Source of the DNA: CAYJAZ01 sp964371865
GTDB lineage: Bacteria > Desulfobacterota > Desulfovibrionia > Desulfovibrionales > Desulfovibrionaceae
Assembly: GCA_964371865.1 (NCBI GenBank)
Contig: CAYJOR010000021.1
Span: 1 to 41,009 of the forward strand
DNA: 41,009 nucleotides
Direction of reading: 5' to 3'
Made by a program: the position numbers and the translations under genes. Under the pieces are notes generated by a model. It worked only from the letters and a program-made list of their open reading frames with translations, was not told where the DNA came from and did no database searches. Position 1 is the first letter of the stretch. Each line of letters begins with the position of its first letter. Of this stretch, positions 23,750 through 32,386 are shown one piece after another.

Positions 23750-25432
23750 ATGGAACAAATACAAGATAAACCACAAGACTTTCTTCGTGAGCGTGTAGCG
23801 CAAGATAAAGCGCAAGGAAAATTTGATTCTAGAGTACACACTCGTTTTCCGCCTGAACCAAATGGTTATTTGCATATAGGACATGCAAAATCTATTTGTT
23901 TAAACTTTGGAATAGCTCAGGAGTTTGAAGGTCAGTGCAATATGCGTTTTGACGATACAAATCCTGTGAAAGAAGATGTTGAATATGTAGATTCAATCAT
24001 GGAAGATGTAAAATGGCTCGGCTTTAATTGGAGTGGAGAACCTCGTTTTGCATCTGACTACTTTGAAACTCTTTATAACCACGCTATTACATTGATTAAA
24101 AATGGTAAAGCTTATATTGATGAACAAAGTGCGGAAGAAATTCGTCTAACTCGTGGTACTTTAAAAGAACCAGGTAAAGAAAGCCCTTTCAGAAACCGAC
24201 CTATTGAAGAATCATTAGATCTTTTTGAACGCATGCGCAAAGGCGAATTCCCTGATGGAACTTACGTTCTTCGTGCAAAAATTGATATGGCATCACCAAA
24301 TGTTATCATGCGTGATCCTACAATATACCGTATTCGTCATGCTCATCACCATAAAACAGGTGATGCGTGGTGCGTGTATCCTATGTACGACTTCACACAC
24401 TGCCTTTCCGATTCCATTGAAGGTATTACTCACTCTATTTGTACTCTTGAATTTGAAAATAATAGAGAACTTTATGACTGGGTGCTTAATGCTTTAGATG
24501 TGTACCACCCACAACAAATTGAATTTGCTCGCTTGCAATTATCATATACAGTTCTATCAAAGCGTAAACTTATCCAACTTGTGCAAGAAAAACACGTAAG
24601 CGGTTGGGACGATCCACGTATGCCAACTATCTGCGGTTTCCGTAGAAGAGGTTATACCCCTGAATCTATACGTAATTTCTGTTCAAGAATTGGTGTTGCT
24701 CGTGTTTCTGACTCAGTTGTAGATTTTTCAATGCTTGAATTCTGCGTTCGTGAGCACTTGAATGAAATAACTCCTCGTTTGATGGCTGTACTTAATCCTA
24801 TTAAGGTTACAATCACAAACTATCCAGAAGGACAAGTAGAATATTTTGATGCTCCTCTTCACCCGGAAAATGCTGATTATGGCTCACGTCAAGTGCCATT
24901 CTCTCGCACTCTCTATATAGAGCAAGATGATTTCCGTGAAGAAGCACCAAGAAAATATCATAGACTTGCACCAAACCAAGAAGTTCGTCTGCGCTATGCT
25001 TATTATATTACTTGTACAGATATCGTAAAAGATGAAAACGGTAATATCACTGAAATCCTTTGTACTTACGACCCTGAAACTCGTGGTGGAACAAGCCCTG
25101 ATGGCAGAAAAGTTAAAGGTACAATTCACTGGGTATCAGCAAATGAAGCAAAAGAAGTTAATGTGAATCTTTACGAACAACTTTTTAGTGCTGAGAATCC
25201 TAATTCACTCCCAGAAGGGCAAGATTTCCTTGATGTTCTCAATCCTGATTCAGTAAAGCAAGTTACTGCTTATGCAGAACCACATCTTCTTAGCTACTCA
25301 CCTTATGAGAAAGTACAGTTTGAAAGACTTGCTTATTTCTGCGTAGATAAAGAAAGCACAACTGATAAACCTACCTTTAATCGTATTGTAACTCTCAAAG
25401 ATTCTTGGGCTAAAATCGAAAAAAAAGGTTAA
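23750..25432 (+). CDS. glnS: Glutaminyl-tRNA synthetase
   Basis: Charges tRNA-Gln with glutamine. The 560-residue class I synthetase has RFPPEPNGYLHIGHAKSICL (HIGH at about 42-45), an active-site domain with MYDFTHCLSDSIEGITHSICTLEFENNR, and LSKRKL as its KMSKS-type loop, followed by the two-part beta-barrel anticodon-binding region. Length is typical of E. coli-like GlnRS. The presence of GlnS means that direct charging is used. It is monocistronic, preceded by the repeat region and followed by a clear terminator. Confidence 0.97.
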   Translation: MEQIQDKPQDFLRERVAQDKAQGKFDSRVHTRFPPEPNGYLHIGHAKSICLNFGIAQEFEGQCNMRFDDTNPVKEDVEYVDSIMEDVKWLGFNWSGEPRFASDYFETLYNHAITLIKNGKAYIDEQSAEEIRLTRGTLKEPGKESPFRNRPIEESLDLFERMRKGEFPDGTYVLRAKIDMASPNVIMRDPTIYRIRHAHHHKTGDAWCVYPMYDFTHCLSDSIEGITHSICTLEFENNRELYDWVLNALDVYHPQQIEFARLQLSYTVLSKRKLIQLVQEKHVSGWDDPRMPTICGFRRRGYTPESIRNFCSRIGVARVSDSVVDFSMLEFCVREHLNEITPRLMAVLNPIKVTITNYPEGQVEYFDAPLHPENADYGSRQVPFSRTLYIEQDDFREEAPRKYHRLAPNQEVRLRYAYYITCTDIVKDENGNITEILCTYDPETRGGTSPDGRKVKGTIHWVSANEAKEVNVNLYEQLFSAENPNSLPEGQDFLDVLNPDSVKQVTAYAEPHLLSYSPYEKVQFERLAYFCVDKESTTDKPTFNRIVTLKDSWAKIEKKG

Positions 25433-25481
25433 TATAATAAATTGCAACTTATGTGTTAGTTTACTAAGGTAAAATGACCAT

Positions 25482-25525
25482 ACTCCCTTTAGATGTATAT
25501 TTGTATGTCTAAAGGGAGTTTTTAT
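25482..25525 (+). terminator. Terminator of glnS
   Basis: ACTCCCTTTAGA (25482-25493) pairs perfectly with TCTAAAGGGAGT (25508-25519) and is followed by TTTTT. The remaining bases to 25655 are AT-rich with no clear promoter. Confidence 0.85.
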
Positions 25526-25655
25526 TTAAAGGGACTTTCTTTTTATATTGTTTAATTTTAGAAAATATATTATATTTGATTAACTATTATTATAGATAAT
25601 ATAAACTTTTATTTTATTTGATAAATTCAATCAAGAAAGTATAAAGAAAAAAAGT

Positions 25656-28082
25656 ATGAAGAATCGAACCTTTAAATGGTATGCCTTAGGATTGGGATAT
25701 TTTTTAGGCCTTTGCGCAAATGTATATATTGGGCAGAGTATGTTTTTGCTATGTCTTTTGCTAGTTGTTTCAAAAGTGAAAGATATAAGCTTTTATTGTT
25801 TTGTAATATTATGCTTCGTTCTGGGATTTTCTTATGGAGAAAAAAAAGAACTTCCTAGTTTGCCGACTTGGTTTGTCGAAAATCAAAAAGAAGAGTATAG
25901 TGCATTAGTAGAAAAAGCTCAGTCCCTCCCTGATAAAAGATGGCGATTGATTGTGTCAGATATTAAAAAAAAGGGTGAAAATGAAAGTTTAATCGGTGAT
26001 GGAGTTATTTATCTTTACTATGATAAAGCAGAAAATGACAATGCCCCTATAGAGGGAATGCACGTTCACTTTAATGAAGAAATTACAACTATTAATTTTG
26101 GAGAAAATAAGGAGATTTTATCATCGCATCAATACTGGTTTGATAAAAATATTTTTTATTCAAGCTATATTACAATGAATAAGCCAAATCTTACTTGGTC
26201 TGGAGAGGGGAGTTTTCTATCAAGGGCAAGAGAACGAATTTATAAAAAATTTGTTGATATTTGTAGAGATGAAAAAGGTGAAATATCTCAGTCTCATGCT
26301 TTTGCAATTGCTCTGATTTTTGGTGAAAGATTTTATTTTGATACAAGAACAGTAAATCTTTTTACAAGTGCCTCATTGGTGCATTCGATAGCTTTGTCGG
26401 GAATGCACTTAGCTTTTGCTTTGATGTGTGCTTTTGCTATTGGAAAAATTACAATCTATATTTATCCTAATATATTGTACAAATTACCTTTTAAACTTTT
26501 AGTAACAAGTATAAGTATACCTCTTGCCCTTCTATATTTTTGGATAGGGAATACGCCAATTTCTTTAATGAGAGCAGGAATAATGCTCTTTATTATTTGG
26601 TTTGCAATGTTGAAATATAAGAAATTTTCCTTGTTAGATATACTAATGCTCGCGGCAATATTGATTTTAATTTTCATTCCCTCTGCATGGCGAGATTTAG
26701 GCTTTCAATTTTCTGTATTGTCGGTAGCATCTATTGCTTTTATTAATCCATATCTTGCTGAATATAATAAAAAATTCTTAAATTATAAAGATTCAAAAAT
26801 TAAAAGTTTATGTAAGAAAATTATTTTTTCTTTAGTTTCTTTATTATCTATAAGTTTTGGAATACAAATTTTTCTTTATCCTTTGCAATCGTACACTTTT
26901 GGAGTTATCAGTCCTCATTTCTTCATGAATGCTTTCTGGTTGCCCCTTTTACAGCTTGTTATAATGCCCTTGAACTTTCTGGCTTTATTTATAATGCCAT
27001 TTGAAGAAATATCTAAAGTTTTGTTGAATAAATCAACATACTTAATTGAAGAAGTTACAAGGCTTTTGCTTTATCTAGAAGAAAATTCTTTACTTGAGAT
27101 GATACAATCTTACCGTTTTGGTTTATGGCAAGGAATAGGGTATGTTTTATGTCTTTTACTTGTTTATTATAGGAAAATTTTACCCAGAAGAAAAATGATT
27201 TTCTTTATCTCTTTATTTTTACTGATTAGTCCTTTTGTAGCAAACTTTATTGATAAAAATATAGCAAAATTAGAAGATAGACTCGTAATTAGAATGATTA
27301 ATGTCGGGCAAGGTCAAAGTATACTACTTGAATACGACGGTAAACGTTCGCTTATTGATGCTGGGGGAGTATATGGATATAGATTCGATACAGGACGTGA
27401 TACAATCGCAAAAATATTGACTTATCAAGATAATAAAAAAATAGATTATGCTATTGTTACTCACTTTGATTTGGACCATGCAAAAGGTTTTTTCCATATC
27501 GTAGAGCATTTTAATATTGAAAATTTTGTGTATTCGTCTCAATCTATTGAAAAAGATTTAGCTAAATACCTTTTGGAAGAAATAAATAAGAATGAAATTA
27601 AAAAGGTAGATGTTAAAATTTACGATAAAATTTATCTTGCCGACTATCTATATTTAGAAGTTTTATCTCCAACAAGTAAAGAAATATATAGTGAACACTC
27701 AGAAGAACTTTCTTCAAATAATCTCTCAATAGTTCTTCGTGTCGTCTACAAAGGAAGAGGAATAGCTCTTTTATGTGGAGATATTGAAAAGGAAGGAATT
27801 GACTATATTTTAACAGATCATGCTGATATCACAGCCGATATTTTAATTGTGCCTCATCACGGTTCAGAAGATGCTTATAGCGAAGAATTTTATGAAAGAG
27901 TGAATCCAAAATACGCTCTTATTTCAAGTGGAAGATACAATAGATATAAATTTCCTCATAATAAAGTAACAGATTATTTTTTAAGGAGAAATATTCCTAT
28001 CTTAAATACAGCAGATACTAAGGATATCTCTTTTATATTTAATAAATTTAATATGTTAAATCAAAGATATTTAGAGAAATAA
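25656..28082 (+). CDS. comEC: DNA uptake channel protein ComEC/Rec2
   Basis: Inner-membrane channel for import of single-stranded DNA in natural transformation. The 808 residues comprise N-terminal helices (to about 60), an OB-like region (75-180), the Competence domain with LFTSASLVHSIALSGMHLAF (235-254) and many helices to about 535, and a C-terminal metallo-beta-lactamase-like domain: VGQGQSILLEY, THFDLDHAKG (602-611, metal-binding His603, Asp605, Asp607, His608), LLCGDIEKEG and VPHHGSEDAY. All hallmarks are present, so it is probably functional. No other competence gene is near. Weak ribosome site. AT content is higher than in neighbours, as is usual for membrane genes. Confidence 0.93.
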   Translation: MKNRTFKWYALGLGYFLGLCANVYIGQSMFLLCLLLVVSKVKDISFYCFVILCFVLGFSYGEKKELPSLPTWFVENQKEEYSALVEKAQSLPDKRWRLIVSDIKKKGENESLIGDGVIYLYYDKAENDNAPIEGMHVHFNEEITTINFGENKEILSSHQYWFDKNIFYSSYITMNKPNLTWSGEGSFLSRARERIYKKFVDICRDEKGEISQSHAFAIALIFGERFYFDTRTVNLFTSASLVHSIALSGMHLAFALMCAFAIGKITIYIYPNILYKLPFKLLVTSISIPLALLYFWIGNTPISLMRAGIMLFIIWFAMLKYKKFSLLDILMLAAILILIFIPSAWRDLGFQFSVLSVASIAFINPYLAEYNKKFLNYKDSKIKSLCKKIIFSLVSLLSISFGIQIFLYPLQSYTFGVISPHFFMNAFWLPLLQLVIMPLNFLALFIMPFEEISKVLLNKSTYLIEEVTRLLLYLEENSLLEMIQSYRFGLWQGIGYVLCLLLVYYRKILPRRKMIFFISLFLLISPFVANFIDKNIAKLEDRLVIRMINVGQGQSILLEYDGKRSLIDAGGVYGYRFDTGRDTIAKILTYQDNKKIDYAIVTHFDLDHAKGFFHIVEHFNIENFVYSSQSIEKDLAKYLLEEINKNEIKKVDVKIYDKIYLADYLYLEVLSPTSKEIYSEHSEELSSNNLSIVLRVVYKGRGIALLCGDIEKEGIDYILTDHADITADILIVPHHGSEDAYSEEFYERVNPKYALISSGRYNRYKFPHNKVTDYFLRRNIPILNTADTKDISFIFNKFNMLNQRYLEK

Positions 28083-28110
28083 TCAATAAATTAGAGAAAT
28101 TAAATTATTT

Positions 28111-28126
28111 TGGTACGATACTTGCT
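28111..28126 (+). promoter_or_regulatory. Sigma-54 promoter of flgE
   Basis: TGGTACGATACTTGCT fits the sigma-54 consensus TGGYACGN4TTGCW at all fixed positions, with GG and GC 12 bases apart. It lies 43 bases before the flgE ATG and right after comEC. Sigma-54 control of hook genes is known in several flagellar systems. Confidence 0.8.
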
Positions 28127-28168
28127 CTATAAGGCATGAAAGGAATATTTTTCCTAAGGAGTTGCCTT

Positions 28169-29746
28169 ATGATGAGTTCATTATATATTGGTACTACAGG
28201 TATGAAAGTTCACGATAGCGGACTTAGCGTAACTGCTAATAACATGGCCAATGTTAATACTATCGCTTTTAAACAACAAGATTGGCTTTTTCAAGATATT
28301 TTTTATGAACATCTAGCTTTAGGTCAATCATCTGATACTTTAACAAACCAGCTAGGTATGGGTGCGATGCTTATGTCAACTCGCACACTCTTTACTCAAG
28401 GTTCGTATGAAGCAACAGGAAACTTCACTGATTTATCTATTCAAGGTGATGGATTTTTTAGCGTTGTTGGTGATAATGGTGATGAATTCCTCACTCGTTC
28501 AGGCGATTTTATCTTTGATAACGAAGGTTTTTTAATTGACCCAACCGGTGCGCGTCTTCAAGGCTATGCTATTGACCCTGAAAGTGGTGATGAAGCTGGG
28601 TTAGGTGACATCAAACTTGATATAGTAAACGATGCACCTGTTTCTCATTTCGTAACTACAAGTTCAATGGCTGGTCAGTTCAATTTTTCTATGACAACAA
28701 GTGCGGTTGATACATTTAAAACTATAACAGTGCCGGCACCAACTCCTACCGACCCTGATGCAGTTAAAGAAGAAGATGTTATTTCAGATCCTTTCTTCTC
28801 ACTCCTAAACGTTTATGATGCTGAACAAGATCCACCTCTTCCTGATATAGCTTATACACAGCCAATGACTTATTATGATAGTGAAGGAAATAAACAAGAA
28901 GTTACTCTTCATTTCGATATGGCTACAAATGAAAATGGTGAAAAGATAATTGAGTTTATTGCAACAATGCCTTCTGAAATGGATGCTAGAAATGTTAATC
29001 CACCGTCAAAAGCAGGTTTGTTGATGTCTGGCACAATGACATTTTCATCTTCAGGTCAACTCACAAATATGTCAGCATTTACTCCAACAGAAGGAAGCGA
29101 TCTTTCCGATTTATCAAACTGGATTCCTGCAAGTTTAAATGAAGAAGGTTTACCTGTTTTATCAATAAATTCAGTTGATACAGGAATACAAGAAATTTCA
29201 TTAAACTTCGGTGCAAAAGCAGAAAATGGCTGGTCTAATCCGGATATCACAGCGGCTGATATTGGTAATGCTTCACACTTGCTTCCAACCTTAGGAATTC
29301 CGGCTGATTTGGAACACTTTGCTGCTACTGCATATGCCGGTTCAACTTCAAGTTTATCTAACTATGATCAAGATGGCTTGCCGGAAGGCGCCCTTGTAAA
29401 TATTCAGTTTACAGAAGATGGTACCATACAAGGGCAGTTTAGTAATGGAACGAGCCTAGATTTATATAGAATACCACTCTACAGAGTTACAAGTGAAGAT
29501 GGACTAAGACGTGAAGGAAATAATCATTATACCGCAACTGATGCAAGCGGACTTCTAGAAGAAGGTATTGCAGGAACAGAAAATTATGGTACTATTCGCG
29601 GTTCAACCATTGAAACCTCAAACGTTGATCTAGCTGCCGAAATGGTTGATCTTATAATTCTTCAACGCGGTTTTCAAACAAACTCAAAAGTAGTAACAAC
29701 TTCTGATGAAATGCTACAAAAAGCTTTAGAAATCAAAAGAACATAG
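28169..29746 (+). CDS. flgE: Flagellar hook protein FlgE
   Basis: Subunit of the flagellar hook, exported by the flagellar type III system. The 525-residue protein has the rod/hook N-terminal heptad region MMSSLYIGTTGMKVHDSGLS followed by ANNMANVNTIAFK, the FlgE-F-G beta domain (SIQGDGFFSV, LTRSGDFIFDNEGFLIDPTG), a large variable centre, and the C-terminal ETSNVDLAAEMVDLIILQRGFQTNSKVV helix. Length favours FlgE over FlgF or FlgG (about 250). AAGGAG (28156-28161) is 7 bases before 28169, which sets the start; the longer frame from 28136 begins at the predicted transcription start. No other flagellar genes adjoin. Confidence 0.92.
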   Translation: MMSSLYIGTTGMKVHDSGLSVTANNMANVNTIAFKQQDWLFQDIFYEHLALGQSSDTLTNQLGMGAMLMSTRTLFTQGSYEATGNFTDLSIQGDGFFSVVGDNGDEFLTRSGDFIFDNEGFLIDPTGARLQGYAIDPESGDEAGLGDIKLDIVNDAPVSHFVTTSSMAGQFNFSMTTSAVDTFKTITVPAPTPTDPDAVKEEDVISDPFFSLLNVYDAEQDPPLPDIAYTQPMTYYDSEGNKQEVTLHFDMATNENGEKIIEFIATMPSEMDARNVNPPSKAGLLMSGTMTFSSSGQLTNMSAFTPTEGSDLSDLSNWIPASLNEEGLPVLSINSVDTGIQEISLNFGAKAENGWSNPDITAADIGNASHLLPTLGIPADLEHFAATAYAGSTSSLSNYDQDGLPEGALVNIQFTEDGTIQGQFSNGTSLDLYRIPLYRVTSEDGLRREGNNHYTATDASGLLEEGIAGTENYGTIRGSTIETSNVDLAAEMVDLIILQRGFQTNSKVVTTSDEMLQKALEIKRT

Positions 29747-29786
29747 AAAGTAAATAGTTAGTATAAAACTTTTCCAATACTTATAA

Positions 29787-29826
29787 AAAAGGGGAAACCG
29801 CATTATAAAAATGCAGTTTCCCTTTT
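29787..29826. terminator. Bidirectional terminator between flgE and serS
   Basis: GGGGAAAC-C-GCATT pairs with AATGC-A-GTTTCCC, flanked by As and Ts on both sides, between convergent genes. Confidence 0.75.
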
Positions 29827-29852
29827 CGAGTTTATTATAAATGTGATTTATA

Positions 29853-31115
29853 TTATTTAATAATTTCCATTCCCATATATGGTTGGAGAACTTTTGGAAC
29901 TCTAATGTGATCTTCTTCTTGATAGTTTTCAAGAACTGCAACAAGCGCACGTCCTGTTGGAAGACCTGATCCGTTTAGAGTATGGACAAATTCAGCTTTT
30001 CCACCTTTTGGTTTGAACTTGATATTAGCACGACGAGCTTGGAAGTCCGTGCAGTTTGAACAAGAAGATATTTCACGATATGTGTTTTGACCCGGTACCC
30101 AAACTTCGATATCATAAGTTTTTGCTGATGAAAAGCCCATATCACCAGTACATAGGGTAATTGTTCTGTAAGGGAGTTCGAGGCGTTCTAGAAGAGTTTC
30201 AGCGTAGCGACGCATAGTTTCTAGTTGCTCATAAGACTTTTCAGGGTGAGCGAAGTGTACCATTTCAACTTTTGTGAACTGGTGCTGACGAATAAGCCCA
30301 CGAGTATCTTTACCGGCAGAGCCAGCTTCTGAACGGAAGCAAGGGGTTGCAGCAGTAAATTTAAGTGGAAGAAAGCTTTCGTCAATAACTTCATTTGCGT
30401 AGATATTAGTAAGAGGAACTTCTGCGGTAGGGATAAGAAAGTAATCCCATTCATTAATTTTGAAGAGATCTTCTTCAAATTTAGGGAGTTGACCAGTTCC
30501 TTGCATGGTAGCACGATTTACCATAAGAGGAGGTAAAATTTCTGTGTGACCAAATTCAGAAGTTTGCACGTCTAAGAAGAAGTTCATAAGAGCACGTTCA
30601 AGTTTTGCAGCCCAACCGCGTGATAAACAAAAACGTGAACCGGCAAGTTTTGCACCGCATTCAAAATCTAAACCATTATAAATTGCGCCAAGGTCCCAAT
30701 GTTCTTTTGGAGTAAAAGAGAAAGAAGGAACTTCGCCCCATTTACGCACTTCTACGTTATCATTTTCGTCAGCACCTAAAGGAACGGAATCATTAGGAAT
30801 GTTTGGTACGGTAAGAAGCCATTGTTCAACTTCAGATTTCACTTCATCGGTTTGAACATCAAGACCTTTAATTTTATCAGATAAGATAGAAAGTTCAGCG
30901 ATTAATTCAGAACAATCTTCATTATTTTTCTTCATTTTTGCAACGGTCATTGAGGCAGTATTACGTTCAGCTTTAAGTGTTTCGACTTCACTTAAAAGGG
31001 CACGTCTTTTTTGATCAAGAGTAAGAAATTCATCAATTTTGATGGAAGAATTTCTTTTTTCCAATGCTTGGGCTACAATTTCAGGTTGTTTTTGAACTAG
31101 TTTTAAGTCGAGCAT
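29853..31115 (-). CDS. serS: Seryl-tRNA synthetase
   Basis: Charges tRNA-Ser (and tRNA-Sec where present) with serine. The 420 residues begin with MLDLKLVQKQPEIVAQALEKR and a long antiparallel coiled coil (about 30-100) that binds the tRNA variable arm, followed by the class II core: TAEVPLTN, PCFRSEAGSAGKDTRGLIRQHQF (motif 2, split across the loop), and motif 3 NGSGLPTGRALVAVLENYQ. Typical length. It is the last gene of a four-gene minus-strand operon with 20-30 base gaps. Confidence 0.97.
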   Translation of the reverse strand: MLDLKLVQKQPEIVAQALEKRNSSIKIDEFLTLDQKRRALLSEVETLKAERNTASMTVAKMKKNNEDCSELIAELSILSDKIKGLDVQTDEVKSEVEQWLLTVPNIPNDSVPLGADENDNVEVRKWGEVPSFSFTPKEHWDLGAIYNGLDFECGAKLAGSRFCLSRGWAAKLERALMNFFLDVQTSEFGHTEILPPLMVNRATMQGTGQLPKFEEDLFKINEWDYFLIPTAEVPLTNIYANEVIDESFLPLKFTAATPCFRSEAGSAGKDTRGLIRQHQFTKVEMVHFAHPEKSYEQLETMRRYAETLLERLELPYRTITLCTGDMGFSSAKTYDIEVWVPGQNTYREISSCSNCTDFQARRANIKFKPKGGKAEFVHTLNGSGLPTGRALVAVLENYQEEDHIRVPKVLQPYMGMEIIK

Positions 31116-31144
31116 AGTTGGCTTCCTATATTTACAATAGATTT

Positions 31145-31678
31145 TTATTCGTCGGAATCATTTGAGTTGTCATTTGAGTTATCAGGGCTACTAGTATCGT
31201 CAGCAGTTGAATTTTCAGGGAGTTTTGAGTATTTCATGAACTTTTCGCGTACTTGCCATTCACGGAATCCAACAGTTACATCACCTTCAGGTGAAACTAA
31301 TGTAGGGAATGAACCACGTGGATTGAAAGAACGTACTTGAGCCATTAGATTTTTACGAGCTTGACCTTCAAAATTGTCTAATAGTACAGTTTCAAAAGGA
31401 ATTTCATTCTTTTCTAAGAAATTTTCTAATCTTACACAGTGCACGCAGTGAGTAAGTGTGTAGAAAGTGCAGTTTTTTGCGCCAATAGGGGACATTCCAA
31501 AATTGTATTCTTCTTCAAATTCTTCTGGTACAGTAACATTTTCAACAATTTCCATAGCTTGATTTTTCCCATTTGTAGAATTTTTATTAGCTTGATTTTT
31601 CTTTGAACCAAAGAAAAAATAAGACCCAATTACAATTACTGCTAAAATCACTAAAGATAACATAATAGGCTCAGACAT
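31145..31678 (-). CDS. Membrane-anchored glutaredoxin-like protein
   Basis: A thiol-redox protein tethered to the membrane. The 177 residues have one N-terminal helix (about 7-23), a charged linker (25-65), and a glutaredoxin fold with NCTFYTLTHCVHCVRLENFL (active site Cys-Val-His-Cys), the cis-Pro motif GSFPTLV and GFREWQVRE. The last 25 residues are an acidic Asp/Ser/Asn tail. With short N terminus and basic residues after the helix, the redox domain is probably cytosolic. Partner unknown. GGAG precedes the ATG. Lies 20 bases after the PHP-like gene and 29 before serS. Confidence 0.8.
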   Translation of the reverse strand: MSEPIMLSLVILAVIVIGSYFFFGSKKNQANKNSTNGKNQAMEIVENVTVPEEFEEEYNFGMSPIGAKNCTFYTLTHCVHCVRLENFLEKNEIPFETVLLDNFEGQARKNLMAQVRSFNPRGSFPTLVSPEGDVTVGFREWQVREKFMKYSKLPENSTADDTSSPDNSNDNSNDSDE

Positions 31679-31698
31679 ACTTTCTCCTAAAATTCTTT

Positions 31699-32358
31699 TT
31701 AACTATAAACTCTTGTTTGTTTGATAGTTTCTTGTACAAACATAGCAGTATCTTGATTTAATTTTTTAATCAAGTCACTCTCTTGCGCGCTCGGGCAAGC
31801 ATAGGCGTACTGCTTACGTTTTAATGAGTGTACAAAATCTGTTTCACTTTGAATCGTATTTCCCCAACAAGCACGGATATTATGATTTTTCACAGCATCC
31901 GCTAAGAGTGCATTCCCACTTGAATATAATGGATTTACATTAAATTCAAAGTAGGTTTTTTTCTCTTGAGCATATTCTAATAGATTTTTGTCAATTAGTC
32001 CAGCGTTACAAAGTATGTCAACATTGGCACTTAATGCAGCGAAATTAGTGCCTTCAGCAACAAGGTCATTTATATTTTCGCCATGAACACATATATAATC
32101 GAAACCTTTTTCCTTTAACCTTTCAGTGTAGTCAGGGATAAGTTGCGGTGGAACGTACATAATTTTAAATCCAAGTAACACTTCAATATCATACATTAAA
32201 GCAAGTTCGTGCAAAAGCTTTTTCTTTTCTTTTATCTTTTGAGCAGTAAGGGATAAGTCACTTGATAGAAACCCGGCATGCTTTACATGAGCAAGTGAGG
32301 CGCAGAATAGTGCTTTTTCAAGAGGAAATTTATCAATTTCAATATGTAGTTCTGTCAT
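31699..32358 (-). CDS. PHP-domain-like protein with altered metal site
   Basis: Resembles the PHP phosphoesterase fold (histidinol phosphatase/YcdX group), 219 residues. Matching pieces are LHIEID at the start, HAGFLSSDLSL, GFKIMYVPPQLI, FDYICVHGENIND (His at the HGE motif) and VDILCNAGLIDKNLLEYAQE. The usual HxH of motif I is HIE, and no GSDxH motif is visible at the end (WGNTIQSETD instead), so one or more metals may be missing. It could be a hydrolase with changed chemistry or a non-catalytic relative. Between the metallophosphoesterase and the glutaredoxin genes. Family assignment is moderate. Confidence 0.6.
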   Translation of the reverse strand: MTELHIEIDKFPLEKALFCASLAHVKHAGFLSSDLSLTAQKIKEKKKLLHELALMYDIEVLLGFKIMYVPPQLIPDYTERLKEKGFDYICVHGENINDLVAEGTNFAALSANVDILCNAGLIDKNLLEYAQEKKTYFEFNVNPLYSSGNALLADAVKNHNIRACWGNTIQSETDFVHSLKRKQYAYACPSAQESDLIKKLNQDTAMFVQETIKQTRVYS

Positions 32359-32386
32359 AGGTAGTATTTTCCAAATCTAGGTTGAA

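Noticed and set aside
31315..31320. CACGTG inside the glutaredoxin gene
   Set aside because: The flanks (GAAC and GATT) do not fit parS; a six-base palindrome alone is not informative.
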